Origin: a bacterium
GTDB taxonomy: Bacteria > Bacillota > Limnochordia > DTU080 > RSA5
DNA length: 37,202 nucleotides
Reading direction: 5' to 3'
Assembly (NCBI GenBank): GCA_002919195.1
Contig: PKEU01000001.1
Coordinates: forward strand, 1 to 37,202
The notes beneath the pieces were generated by a model that was given only the letters and a program-made list of their open reading frames with translations, did not search any database and was not told the DNA's origin. A program made the translations under genes and the position numbers. Positions 22,996 to 31,214 of the stretch are shown here, in pieces. Every line of letters starts with the position of its first letter. The stretch's first letter is position 1.

Positions 22996-24447
22996 CTACT
23001 GGTGACAGGGAATTCGCAGGAGGATCTCGGTCCCGTGCCCCGGCTCCGAATGGATGGAAAGGTGCCCGCCCAAAGAGTCGGCCCGGCGGCGCATGTTGTC
23101 GAGGCCCAAATGCTCGCCTGCGCTCTTGGGCCGGGGCGCGTCGGGATCAAACCCGATGCCGTCGTCGACGATGGAGAGGTTGATCCCCCGCTCGTCCCGG
23201 ACCAAGGTGATCCGGATCTCGGAGGCCCGGGCGTGGCGGACCGCGTTGCTCACCGCTTCCCGCACGATCAAGAGGATGTCCATCATTGCTTCGGCCGAGA
23301 TCAAACCGCCCTCGACGGGCTCCGTCTTGATGCGGACGGGGATGCGGGCTTCCCTTTGAAGCTCCCGGACAAACAGGTGGAGCTGCTCGTCCAAAGAGGC
23401 CTCCTGGGTCGGCTCCTTGAGCCGCATGATGTACTTGCGCACGTCTTTGATCGCCCCGTCGACCGAGCGCATGATCGACTGGATCTCATCTTTCACCGCG
23501 GCGTCCGCATCCTTGAGGCTGTAGGCCAGGCCTTCCAAGTTGAGGCCGACGGCGTACAAGGTCTGGATGATCCCATCGTGAAGGTCGCGGGCGATGCGGA
23601 GTCTTTCACCCATGATCGCTTGCATCTGGTGCGCCTCGTTGAGGCGCCGCTGAAATTCGGCGTCAAAGACGTCGAGGCTGTCCAGGATGAAAAAGGCGAC
23701 GATCGCGCCGCTCACCCCAGTCCAAAGGCGCACCGGGATGCCGGTCAGCTCAAAGACGACCCGGTCGTTGAGGAAGCTCGCGGGAAAGAAACCGGCTTCG
23801 GGCACGATGAGGCCCGCGGCCGCCCCGTGCAGGAGAAAGGAATAGCCCACCCACATGAGCGGAGGGATCGAGGCTTCAAGCCCTAAGCGTTGGAGCTCGT
23901 CCTTTTGCAGCATCAGGGCCAGCGCTCCAAAGAACGAGCCCGTAAGCGCGAAAGCGTAGCGGTAAAAGGCTTCAAAGATGCGCGCCAGCCTCAGGTCTTG
24001 CTCGAGGTCGAGGCCGTTTCCCATCCAGGCTGCCAAAAACGCGACGAGCCAGAGGACAAAGAGCCCCCAGACCACCTTGGGAAGCCAAAAGAGCTCCGTC
24101 TTGGTCTCGGCGAGGAGTTTGAAGGCAAACATCAACAAAAACACGTAGGAAAGCGCCAACATGACGGTCGCGAGCATCCAGAGGACCGCCAGCACGCTCT
24201 CGGAAAAGACGGTCGTCTGAATCGGCAGAAAAACAAGTCCCCAGTCCCCGAGCCCATTGAGGATACCGAACGCGCCGAGCCACGGTAGAGCGCGCGCCAG
24301 TGTTAGCTCGCTCCAGCTCTTGGATTTCATCAACACGCCAAAGCCCATGAGGAAAAAGATGAGACCGTGGCCGAAGTTGAGGACGATGCGATTGGCTTCG
24401 AGCTCAAAGAAGTTGCGAAGGAGATTGACGACGAGCGGCTCCCCCAA
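22996..24447 (-). CDS. NarL-type sensor histidine kinase with seven-helix membrane domain
   Basis: A 483-residue membrane kinase. Residues 20-260 hold about seven transmembrane helices (for example IVLNFGHGLIFFLMGFGVLM, VLAVLWMLATVMLALSYVFL, WTGVSGAIVAFFILDSLDVF) without a large extracytoplasmic loop, so it probably senses something in or near the membrane. The HisKA_3 box RLRIARDLHDGIIQTLY places the phosphorylated His at 290. HATPase_c motifs follow: VREAVSNAVRHA (N box), VDDGIGFDPD (G1) and GLDNMRRRADSLGG. TTG 24447 is used; the G-run at 24454-24459 is six bases upstream. It should phosphorylate the response regulator encoded just upstream. The domain resembles MASE-like sensors but I do not assign a named family. 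Confidence 0.9.
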   Translation of the reverse strand: MGEPLVVNLLRNFFELEANRIVLNFGHGLIFFLMGFGVLMKSKSWSELTLARALPWLGAFGILNGLGDWGLVFLPIQTTVFSESVLAVLWMLATVMLALSYVFLLMFAFKLLAETKTELFWLPKVVWGLFVLWLVAFLAAWMGNGLDLEQDLRLARIFEAFYRYAFALTGSFFGALALMLQKDELQRLGLEASIPPLMWVGYSFLLHGAAAGLIVPEAGFFPASFLNDRVVFELTGIPVRLWTGVSGAIVAFFILDSLDVFDAEFQRRLNEAHQMQAIMGERLRIARDLHDGIIQTLYAVGLNLEGLAYSLKDADAAVKDEIQSIMRSVDGAIKDVRKYIMRLKEPTQEASLDEQLHLFVRELQREARIPVRIKTEPVEGGLISAEAMMDILLIVREAVSNAVRHARASEIRITLVRDERGINLSIVDDGIGFDPDAPRPKSAGEHLGLDNMRRRADSLGGHLSIHSEPGHGTEILLRIPCHQ

Positions 24448-24519
24448 GGACGGCCCCCCTAGGAAAAACCCCGGCCCAAACAGGATGACGGCTGATGGCC
24501 CCGCCCGTTGCGCAGGCCG

Positions 24520-25203
24520 TCAGCTCAACCGTGAGTTTTTATCGTCCGGGCAAGGGTCGGCCAGCCCGTGGCGTACGGCGAAGGCGGCCGCCTCCGCCCG
24601 GTTTGACAGCCCTAACTTGGCCAGGATGTTGCTGACGTAGTTGCGCACCGTCTTTTCGCTGAGGTAGACGATGGCGGCGATTTCTTTGTTGGTCTTGCCT
24701 TCCGCGATGAGGCTGAGCAACCGGCGCTCCTGCTCGGTAAGCGGCTCGGGCAAGTCGCTCAAGGGATCTTTCTGCCGCATCCGCTCCAGCACCCTTTGGG
24801 TCGTGCTGGGGTCGAGCAAAGATCCGCCGGCGTGCACCGTGCGAATCGCCTTGATCAAATCCTCAGAGCCCACCTGCTTCAGCACGTAGCCCGAGGCGCC
24901 CGCCATCACCGAGGCAAAGATCGCCTCGTCGTCGGTGTACGAAGTGAGCATGATCACCTTGATATCGGGATACTTGGCCCGGATTTGCCGACACGCGTCG
25001 ACGCCGCTGCCTCCCGGCATGCGCACGTCCATCACGACCACGTCGGGCGCCCTGCCCTCCTGGGCCAGCTGATCGATCTTGCGCACCGTCTCATCGGCCG
25101 AGCCCGCCTCGGCTACCACCTCGAAGTCCTCGACCCGGGCCAGGAGAGACTTGAGCCCAATCCTGACGACTTCGTGATCGTCGACGATCATCACTCGGAT
25201 CAT
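24520..25203 (-). CDS. NarL/DosR-type response regulator
   Basis: The 227-residue regulator has a receiver domain (residues 2-118) with acidic pocket DD at 8-9, phosphoacceptor Asp59 (VVMDVRMPG), Thr/Ser in MLTSYTDD and Lys in GYVLKQ, then a LuxR-type helix-turn-helix (about 150-212): LTEQERRLLSLIAEGKTNKEIAAIVYLSEKTVRNYVSNILAKLGLSNRAEA. It binds DNA as a dimer after phosphorylation. ATG 25203 has GGAG just upstream. It is the first gene of the regulator-kinase-FAH run and divergent from a small membrane protein gene, a natural target. Targets elsewhere in the window are not shown. Confidence 0.94.
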   Translation of the reverse strand: MIRVMIVDDHEVVRIGLKSLLARVEDFEVVAEAGSADETVRKIDQLAQEGRAPDVVVMDVRMPGGSGVDACRQIRAKYPDIKVIMLTSYTDDEAIFASVMAGASGYVLKQVGSEDLIKAIRTVHAGGSLLDPSTTQRVLERMRQKDPLSDLPEPLTEQERRLLSLIAEGKTNKEIAAIVYLSEKTVRNYVSNILAKLGLSNRAEAAAFAVRHGLADPCPDDKNSRLS

Positions 25204-25394
25204 GCCGCTCCAACTCCCGTACAGCCGCTCGTTGCGGCGCGCCCTATTTCAACGTGCCAACTATCCGCAATCCAATTCGGCAAAGATGCCGTTGAGCCTT
25301 CATTTGCTTCCCTGCAATACACTATTTCCAACTTCTCCATCTGAAGGTACCCCCCCTGGCGCAGAGAATCTACTCCCAAGAAAGGAGGAGGGTC

Positions 25395-25790
25395 GTGTAC
25401 GACGTCCTGAAAAACCTCTACACCGTCTCTCTCATTGCCCTCTTGCTGCAGTTTGCCGGCCTTTACGAACCCTTTGCGGTCCTCTTTGGCCTGACACTGC
25501 TCTATTTGGCCTTCGCCGACCTCTTTATGCAAGAGGAGCTCGACCGGCTGAGACGGATGTATTCTTTCGCCTACCAGAGGCGGATCGACCTCACCATCGC
25601 CTTTGTGGCCATGACCGCCTCGTTTGGCCTGCTCCACCTCGCCCAAGGCATCCACTGGAACACCTTCTTGTGGCGCTGGTCGATGTGGTTGCAAGCCGTC
25701 GGCTCCTTGGGAGCGATTTACGTCTTTCTCCACCAGTACCTGCCTGACCCGACGCGGCGGGGCGGCCGGCGCTTCCGTCTGATCCGTTAA
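25395..25790 (+). CDS. Four-helix membrane protein of unknown function
   Basis: GTG 25395 follows the very strong site AAAGGAGGAGGG. The 131-residue product has about four transmembrane helices (VSLIALLLQFAGLYEPFAVLFGLTLLYLAFADLFM, then IDLTIAFVAMTASFGLLHL and WLQAVGSLGAIYVFLHQYL) and an amphipathic cytoplasmic segment EELDRLRRMYSFAYQRR between the pairs, ending in a basic tail GRRFRLIR. I recognise no family. It is divergent from the response regulator gene across 191 bp, so it may be regulated by it. It precedes the DsbA gene by 165 bases with a separate AT-rich promoter-like stretch between them. Confidence 0.7.
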   Translation: MYDVLKNLYTVSLIALLLQFAGLYEPFAVLFGLTLLYLAFADLFMQEELDRLRRMYSFAYQRRIDLTIAFVAMTASFGLLHLAQGIHWNTFLWRWSMWLQAVGSLGAIYVFLHQYLPDPTRRGGRRFRLIR

Positions 25791-25901
25791 CGCCTCGCCC
25801 AAGGAGAGCGGCAGACGAAAAAGCTCGCCGGCCGAGCGCGGGCACAGTGAGTCGCTCGAGGAAGGCCCGGTCGGGCCATCCTAGAAAAGAGCCTCTTACG
25901 G

Positions 25902-25915
25902 TATACTATTATATT
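25902..25915 (+). promoter_or_regulatory. AT-rich -10 candidates before DsbA gene
   Basis: TATACT (25902-25907) and TATATT (25910-25915) stand out in GC-rich surroundings about 45 bases before the DsbA start. No good -35 is seen at the right distance for either, so the promoter may depend on an activator. A small GC hairpin GGCCC/GGGCC lies at 25864-25877. Confidence 0.4.
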
Positions 25916-25955
25916 GTAATTATCGTGGCCGAGCACGTGGAGGGAGGTCGCCCTC

Positions 25956-26624
25956 GTGAATCAGCGGTTGTTTAAGCTCGCAGTTGCCTTCGCCGCCATC
26001 GTCGTGGTGGTTCTCGTCGGCGCCCAGTTTGTTTCCGTCAACCGGGCCGACTCGGGAACGGCGCCTGCGGCAGATGACAATTATTTCCAAGGCCTTCCCA
26101 TGGCGGGCACCACCATCGGGCGGGCCGACGCCCCCGTCCTCGTCGAGGAGTACATGGACTTTCAATGCCCGGCGTGCCAAGTCGCATCCGAGCAAGTGGT
26201 CAAACCTTTGATCCAAAAGTACGTCGCTGAGGGCTCCGTACGGTTTGCCTACCGATTCTTCCCCTTTTTGGGCCCCGAGTCGGTCGCGGCGGCCCAAGCC
26301 GCGTACTGCGCCGCGGTCGAAGGCGCTTTTTGGCCCTATCAGCAAGTGCTCTTTGCCCAGCGAGGCACCGGCAACCGGGGCGCCTACTCGACGGAAAACC
26401 TGGTCCGGTACGCCACCGAGATCGGCCTTGACGCCGAGAGCTTCCGGGCCTGCCTCCACAGCGAAGACGCCCAGGTCTACGCGCAAGGCTCCTACCAGCG
26501 GGCGGTGCAGCTGGGAATCCCCGGCACCCCCACGTTTTTCGTCAACGGCCAAAGGGTCGAAGTCAACAGCTACGCGGCTCTTGAGCGAGCGATCGAGGCG
26601 GCCCTTCGCCAGACGCAGCAATGA
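25956..26624 (+). CDS. DsbA/BdbD-like thiol-disulfide oxidoreductase
   Basis: A 222-residue protein anchored by an N-terminal helix (LAVAFAAIVVVVLVGAQFVSV, residues 8-28), with a thioredoxin fold exposed outside the cytoplasm. The redox motif is CPAC at 71-74 in YMDFQCPACQ, and the cis-proline is Pro192 in GIPGTPTFFVNGQ. A helical insertion between the two, as in DsbA, includes the Cys at 118. It would introduce disulfides into exported proteins. GTG 25956 follows GGAGGGAGG at 25939-25947. The stop overlaps the start of the VKOR gene (ATGA), so they are co-translated and form a donor-reoxidase pair. Confidence 0.92.
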   Translation: MNQRLFKLAVAFAAIVVVVLVGAQFVSVNRADSGTAPAADDNYFQGLPMAGTTIGRADAPVLVEEYMDFQCPACQVASEQVVKPLIQKYVAEGSVRFAYRFFPFLGPESVAAAQAAYCAAVEGAFWPYQQVLFAQRGTGNRGAYSTENLVRYATEIGLDAESFRACLHSEDAQVYAQGSYQRAVQLGIPGTPTFFVNGQRVEVNSYAALERAIEAALRQTQQ

Positions 26625-27094
26625 GCAGCCAAAACCGCCGTTGGCTCGGGTGGGCGTTGGGCCTTTCCATCGCCGGCCTCGGCGTGTCGATCTACTTGTG
26701 GCTCGGGAAATTGGGCAACGCCCCCCTCATCTGCGGTCCGTCGGGCGGCTGCATCAGCGTCAACGCGAGTCCCTATTCGGAGATCTTTGGCATCCCGGTA
26801 GCCGCCTTGGGCGCGTTGATGTACCTCTGCCTCGCGGCGATCGCCCTCTACTTGCTATTTTCTCCTAAGCGCTCTGGAAAGGAAAGCCCTCCTGGAGTTG
26901 CGTTTGCCGGCTTTGCCATCGCTCTGTCCGGCGCTCTCTTTTCGCTCTACCTCACGGGCATCGAGGCTTTTGTCCTTCGGGCCTACTGCATCTGGTGCCT
27001 CGTCTCCTGGGGGATCATCACGACGACGGCCGTCCTTTGGGCCCGAGCGCTCCTCAACAAGCCCGGCGAGGCCCGCTCGACGCGACGGACCTAA
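26621..27094 (+). CDS. Vitamin K epoxide reductase (VKOR) family protein, DsbB analogue
   Basis: A 157-residue four-helix membrane protein of the VKOR family (PF07884). The four redox cysteines are in place: Cys38 and Cys44 in the outer loop (ICGPSGGC) and the CXXC Cys123-Cys126 (YCIWC), plus the conserved Ser/Gly segment SEIFGIPVAALGALMY. VKOR passes electrons from DsbA-like proteins to quinones and so takes the place of DsbB. ATG 26621 overlaps the DsbA stop. Helices lie near 9-28, 58-80, 91-117 and 121-146. A bidirectional terminator follows. Assignment is confident. Confidence 0.93.
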   Translation: MSSQNRRWLGWALGLSIAGLGVSIYLWLGKLGNAPLICGPSGGCISVNASPYSEIFGIPVAALGALMYLCLAAIALYLLFSPKRSGKESPPGVAFAGFAIALSGALFSLYLTGIEAFVLRAYCIWCLVSWGIITTTAVLWARALLNKPGEARSTRRT

Positions 27095-27133
27095 AGCGCC
27101 CCGCACACGTACCTATAAGACCCCGCAGACAAC

Positions 27134-27163
27134 AAAACGCCCGGCAGTTGGCCGGGCGTTTTT
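27134..27163 (+). terminator. Bidirectional intrinsic terminator
   Basis: AAAACGCCCGGC and GCCGGGCGTTTT form a perfect 12-bp stem with a 5-nt loop; T-runs flank it on both strands. It ends the DsbA/VKOR transcript on + and the SLBB export-protein transcript on -. Confidence 0.92.
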
Positions 27164-27172
27164 ATCCGCCGC

Positions 27173-29659
27173 TCAGTCTTCGAGCAGATCTTTGATCAGT
27201 TTGACGCCAGTCAAAAACGTGATCACATCCTGCCAGCGGATGCGGTTGCTCCGCGGGACCACGACGACCCCGCCATCCTCAAGCTCCACGCCGCTTTCCC
27301 GCACCTTTTCGGCATCCAGCCGGTCGTAGAGGCCCAGGTTGACCTGGAGGCGCTCGCCGCTTTGCAACACGTTGACCCGCTCCAGCGCAGCCCTTTCTCC
27401 TGCGCCTCCGGCCGCCGCCAGAGCGTCGACCAGCCGGGTGTTGCCCGAGAGGGTGTACGTTCCGGGCCGGGCAACTTCGCCGATGACGCTGACGGCCGCC
27501 ACGTCGGCGGGCACGTAGATCACGTCGCCCTCGACGATCCGCAGGTTCTCGCTGGAAGCCGGCTCCCTGAGCAGAGCCTCCACGTCGACGGTATACGAGG
27601 CCGGCTCTTCACCATGGTTTCGGTAGACCCGGACCGCCCGCCAGTTGCCATGGGGCTCCGGACCCCCGATAGCCGCGACCACGTCGAGGAGCCGGCTGTC
27701 TCTGGGCACCCGGATCCGCCCGGTCACCGAGGCTTCACCGACGACAAACACTTCCATTACTTTGCTGGGAACATACACCGTCTGGCCCGGCTCCACCAGC
27801 GGATTTTGGTACAGCGATCCGCTGAAAACCTCTTGATCGTGCTCGGCGTAAAGCGTCACGTTGTCCACGTCGGCATCGAGCGTGGGACCGCCGGCCTGGT
27901 AGACGGCATCGATCAAGCGCGCCCCTGGTAGATAGGGATACGCTCCCGGACGAGCCACTTCGCCGGCTACGTAGACCACCCGCGACGTGCGGGGCACATT
28001 GACGATGTCGCCGTCTTGCAACAGCAGATTTTCGCCCCGGCCGGCCAGGATGGCCTCAAAATCGACCGGGATCACTTCCTGCCCGCCGAGCGTCGACCGG
28101 GTGACCGTCAGGCGGCTGAGGTCGGCATTTTCGGTGGCGCCGCCCGCCGCCAAGATGGCGTCCGTCACCCGGCTTTGGCTCTTGAGGCGAAAGACGCCGT
28201 TGGTGCGAACCTCGCCTGCCACCGCCACCTGGATCGTCGGCCGGACGTAGATCACGTCGCCCGGCTGGACCACGGGGTTTTCCGCTCCCTCGTCGCCGGC
28301 GAGGATCCGCTCGATGTTGATCACCGACGTGACCGCCTCGCCCGACGGGCGCTCCCGCCGTAGAATAATGCCCGACGGATCCGCCTCGGGGAGCACACCT
28401 CCCGCTTGCGCCAGCACTCCCAAGACGCGCTCGCCTGCGCGCACCTCCAACGTGCCAGGCCGGGCGACCAGCCCCATGACCGTCACCTGGACGACGCCCC
28501 GGGGCACGTAGACGATGTTGCCTACCTCCACCACCGGGTTTTCCGCCGCCTCGCCTTCAAAGAGCACGTCGCCCGTTCCGATGGGCGCCTCCCTAAAGTC
28601 GCGAATATCGCCGCCGTCATAGATCTTTACCCGAGCCAGGTCGGCCTGCGGCGTCGTGCCGCCTGCCCGGGCGATGAGCTCCATGAGCCGCGGCTGCCGG
28701 CCCGGTTCGACAGGGTACGCCCCGGGGTTTCGCACCTCACCCAGCACAAAGATCTCGGGGTCGGCTTCGAGCGGCGGCACGTAGACAATGTGCCCCACTG
28801 CGACCACAGGGTTGTCCGCGACTTCACCTTCAAAGAGCACGCCCCGGGCCCCGATGGGCGCTTCCCGGAAATCCCGGATATCACCGCCGTCATAGATCCT
28901 CACCCGGGCCAGATCCGCAGACGGCGTCGTGCCGCCCGCCCGGGCGATGAGCTCTAGAAGCCTCGGTTCTCTGCCGGGCTCCAACGGGTACGCCCCGGGG
29001 TTTCGCACCTCGCCCAACACAAAGATCTCCCGCTCCGCGTCGAGCGGCGGCACGTAGACGATGTTGCCCACCGCCACCGGCGGGTTTTCCGCCGCCTCGC
29101 CTTCAAACAGCACGCCTTCGGCGCCGATGGGCGCTTCTTTGTAATCCCTGACGTTGCCCCGCTGGTACACCTTGACCTTGGCCAGATCGGCCATGGGCGT
29201 GGTGCCTCCCGCCAGGGCGATGGCCTCCAAGAGATCGACGGTTTGCCCGGCTACAGGGTACACCCCGGGCATTCGCACCTCTCCCAGCACCACGACGGAC
29301 GGGCCCTTGCCCGGACGCACATTGACGCTCACCACCGGGGTGCGGACGACCGCCGACAGCACCTCGGTCACCCGCTCAGCCACCTCGGCGGCCGTAAGGT
29401 TCCACACGTCGAGGACACCGACAAAGGGGTAAGAGATCGTCCCGTCGGGCAAGACGAGGATGTCGAGGGTAAGATCGGGCTGCCCGTAAACGACGATCGT
29501 CATCACGTCGCCGGGCTGGATGCGATAGGCCCCGCCGGCTGCCTCCTGGACGGACTGGTTATCCGCAGCGTAAGCCGTCCCGTGCGCCGGAGCCGAAACC
29601 GCGATGGCTGCAAACAAAAAAAGCAAGAAACCCAACAGTCGACGTCGCTGCATGCTCAC
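27173..29659 (-). CDS. Polysaccharide export protein (Wza/OPX type) with eight SLBB repeats
   Basis: About 828 residues. A signal peptide (LLGFLLFLFAAIAVSAPAHGTAYA) without lipobox is followed by a Poly_export domain (YRIQPGDVMTIVVYGQPDLTLDILVLPDGTISYPFVG) and then eight SLBB units, each opening with a strand like VLGEVRNPGAYPV and closing in VYVPP or similar. The C-terminus has a short amphipathic helix (WQDVITFLTGVKLIKDLLED), possibly the membrane-spanning helix as in Wza. Wza has about 380 residues with few such domains, so this protein is roughly twice as long. Units 1-3 are nearly identical at DNA level. OPX proteins form the outer-membrane or envelope exit for capsule and exopolysaccharide. 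GTG 29659 has GGAGG six bases upstream; ATG 29653 is an alternative. It lies about 7 kb from the kinase/Wzz pair. Confidence 0.9.
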   Translation of the reverse strand: MSMQRRRLLGFLLFLFAAIAVSAPAHGTAYAADNQSVQEAAGGAYRIQPGDVMTIVVYGQPDLTLDILVLPDGTISYPFVGVLDVWNLTAAEVAERVTEVLSAVVRTPVVSVNVRPGKGPSVVVLGEVRMPGVYPVAGQTVDLLEAIALAGGTTPMADLAKVKVYQRGNVRDYKEAPIGAEGVLFEGEAAENPPVAVGNIVYVPPLDAEREIFVLGEVRNPGAYPLEPGREPRLLELIARAGGTTPSADLARVRIYDGGDIRDFREAPIGARGVLFEGEVADNPVVAVGHIVYVPPLEADPEIFVLGEVRNPGAYPVEPGRQPRLMELIARAGGTTPQADLARVKIYDGGDIRDFREAPIGTGDVLFEGEAAENPVVEVGNIVYVPRGVVQVTVMGLVARPGTLEVRAGERVLGVLAQAGGVLPEADPSGIILRRERPSGEAVTSVINIERILAGDEGAENPVVQPGDVIYVRPTIQVAVAGEVRTNGVFRLKSQSRVTDAILAAGGATENADLSRLTVTRSTLGGQEVIPVDFEAILAGRGENLLLQDGDIVNVPRTSRVVYVAGEVARPGAYPYLPGARLIDAVYQAGGPTLDADVDNVTLYAEHDQEVFSGSLYQNPLVEPGQTVYVPSKVMEVFVVGEASVTGRIRVPRDSRLLDVVAAIGGPEPHGNWRAVRVYRNHGEEPASYTVDVEALLREPASSENLRIVEGDVIYVPADVAAVSVIGEVARPGTYTLSGNTRLVDALAAAGGAGERAALERVNVLQSGERLQVNLGLYDRLDAEKVRESGVELEDGGVVVVPRSNRIRWQDVITFLTGVKLIKDLLED
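28511..29329 (-). repeat. Tandem 273-bp repeats within the SLBB gene
   Basis: Three copies of a 273-bp (91-codon) unit stand head to tail, phased by the VYVPP codons whose first bases on the minus strand are 28510, 28783 and 29056. Units encode SLBB domains with GEVRNPGAYP and RAGGTTP motifs; the first two copies from the left are most alike. They are recent duplications and a likely site of homologous copy-number change. Confidence 0.8.
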
Positions 29660-29770
29660 ACCCGTCCTCCAACGAGATAAACGCCTATCGTGGAGATGTA
29701 TCACGTCGAAAAGCACCCGATCGATGGGAAATGGTTTTCTACTCCCTGCCTGCATTTCCTCGTAACCCCA

Positions 29771-31006
29771 TTAACGGGGAGCGCACGGGATTCCCAGGCC
29801 TTCCATCCACTGGAGAAAGGCCTGTTCCTGGGCGGAAGAGACCCCGTGTCCCCTATAAGTGACGGTCACGCTCGCCCCATCTTCCTGCCGCTCCACCCAG
29901 ACAGTAAACCGGCCGGGGCGCTCCTTTGGCGCCGGGCGAAAGCCCAGTACCGCCCGGCGGAGCTCCGGGGCGATCGCTTGCGGCTCCCGCGCCTCCCAGG
30001 CCCGGGCCAGCAAAGCGAGCCCTGCGGCCACGTCGCCTTGAATCCGCCACGCGACCCTATTGATACCCGGGACGGCAAAGTCCAGCTCCAGGAGCTCGAC
30101 CAGCCCTTCTCTTTCCCCGTTCAGGAGGTTTTCGGTCCACGAGGCGATGGCCTCGCTGCCTGCCCGGGGCCGGTACGGCTCAAATTGGAGGGGACCTTTT
30201 CCCCACGCCCGGGCCGCGATCACCTCGCCCAGGCGAGCGCCGAGCGCCGCGGCAGGGTAAAGGCGCAGCCGCTCACCGTCTTCGCTCAAGCGGAGGATCA
30301 GCCACTGCGCTCGCTGGACGTACCGGACTCCGTCGAGCGTGGCAATCCTCTCGCGGCTTCCCTGCCGCAGGAGGAAGATCATGACCGCGCCGTCGTCGGG
30401 GATGACGTCGACACAGCGCAAGGCCTCGTCCCCTGCCTGGCGCAGCACTCCGTCGACCAGCTCCCGGGTCACCGCCTCGCTCGCCGGCGCTCCCGTAAGC
30501 CCGAGGGTTTCGTTCAACCGGTACTCGCGAAACCGCACCCGGAGCGCCAGGTCCCAAAGGGGAAACCACGGCAGCGCATCGGGAGCGGCGAGGGCCACCT
30601 CCATCACTGCCCGCACCCAGTCGCCCCGCGCGGACAAAAGGCTCGCAAGTTGCGGCCGCTCCCGCGCCACCGCGGTGAGCGCCCGCTCCAGCGCCTCGTG
30701 GCGGCGCCGGTGCACCAAGTGCCGGCAGAGCACCGCCTGGCGCACCACGGCGCGACCGTGCTCGTCCATCACCAGCCGGGCCGCTCGCTCCCTCTTGGTT
30801 CCCCGGCGAGGGGCTACCCCCGCCCGTTCCTCAAGGAGCGCCATCAGCGCGTCGCTTTGCTTTGCGAGCCACCGGACGAGCGCCTCGTCCTCTTTCATTT
30901 CCTGGTCGACGCTGGCGAGATCCACCCCCAGGAGGCCTTCCCAGATCTCGTCTCCGGGAAACTCCCCAAACCTCCCCCCGTTGCTCAACGCCACGACAAC
31001 CCCCAC
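29771..31006 (-). CDS. Protein of unknown function upstream of export-protein gene
   Basis: A 411-residue frame with no signal peptide or transmembrane helix, so probably cytoplasmic. The N-terminal half is helical and charged (EMKEDEALVRWLAKQSDALMALLEER, RRRHEALERALTAVARERPQLASLL); the second half has alternating strands (GAVMIFLLRQG, QWLILRLSEDGERLRLYP, GRFTVWVERQEDGASVTVTYRG). No family is recognised. Composition and codon bias match neighbours, and the frame is unbroken for 1.2 kb, supporting a real gene. The start is unsure: GTG 31006 has no ribosome binding site, while GTG 30994 has a G-run before it. A TATAAT lies upstream at 31035-31030. It precedes the SLBB exporter gene by 112 bases on the same strand, so they may share a transcript. 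Confidence 0.65.
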   Translation of the reverse strand: MGVVVALSNGGRFGEFPGDEIWEGLLGVDLASVDQEMKEDEALVRWLAKQSDALMALLEERAGVAPRRGTKRERAARLVMDEHGRAVVRQAVLCRHLVHRRRHEALERALTAVARERPQLASLLSARGDWVRAVMEVALAAPDALPWFPLWDLALRVRFREYRLNETLGLTGAPASEAVTRELVDGVLRQAGDEALRCVDVIPDDGAVMIFLLRQGSRERIATLDGVRYVQRAQWLILRLSEDGERLRLYPAAALGARLGEVIAARAWGKGPLQFEPYRPRAGSEAIASWTENLLNGEREGLVELLELDFAVPGINRVAWRIQGDVAAGLALLARAWEAREPQAIAPELRRAVLGFRPAPKERPGRFTVWVERQEDGASVTVTYRGHGVSSAQEQAFLQWMEGLGIPCAPR

Positions 31007-31029
31007 TGCACAGAGCCAATGTGGATTTC

Positions 31030-31064
31030 ATTATAAGAGGACTTAGTATTAAGCTATACTGGAC
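31030..31064. promoter_or_regulatory. Divergent promoter region with GTCC-core repeats
   Basis: On the minus strand a perfect TATAAT (31035-31030) lies about 24 bases before the 411-residue gene; on the plus strand TATACT (31055-31060) could serve the phosphoesterase. No good -35 precedes the minus -10; instead AAGTCC occurs twice (around 31044-31039 and 31066-31061), 22 bases apart, flanking an AGTAT/ATACT inverted repeat. Suggests an activator-dependent promoter sharing sites with 20229-20272. Confidence 0.45.
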
Positions 31065-31214
31065 TTTCCTAAAATGTTTTTCTTCTCCCCCCATGTTTTC
31101 CCTTCCGGAGGATCCATTCCGTGTCGATGCTCACAAAATGCGCGGTCCGGGGCAGGCGAGGAGAGGAGAGAGGCGGCGCCAGACAGAACTGAGGCATCGA
31201 TCGGGGGTGATCGC

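Noticed and set aside
22972-23886. 304-codon plus-strand frame across the histidine kinase gene
   Set aside because: The minus strand encodes clear HisKA_3 and HATPase motifs; the plus frame is not supported.
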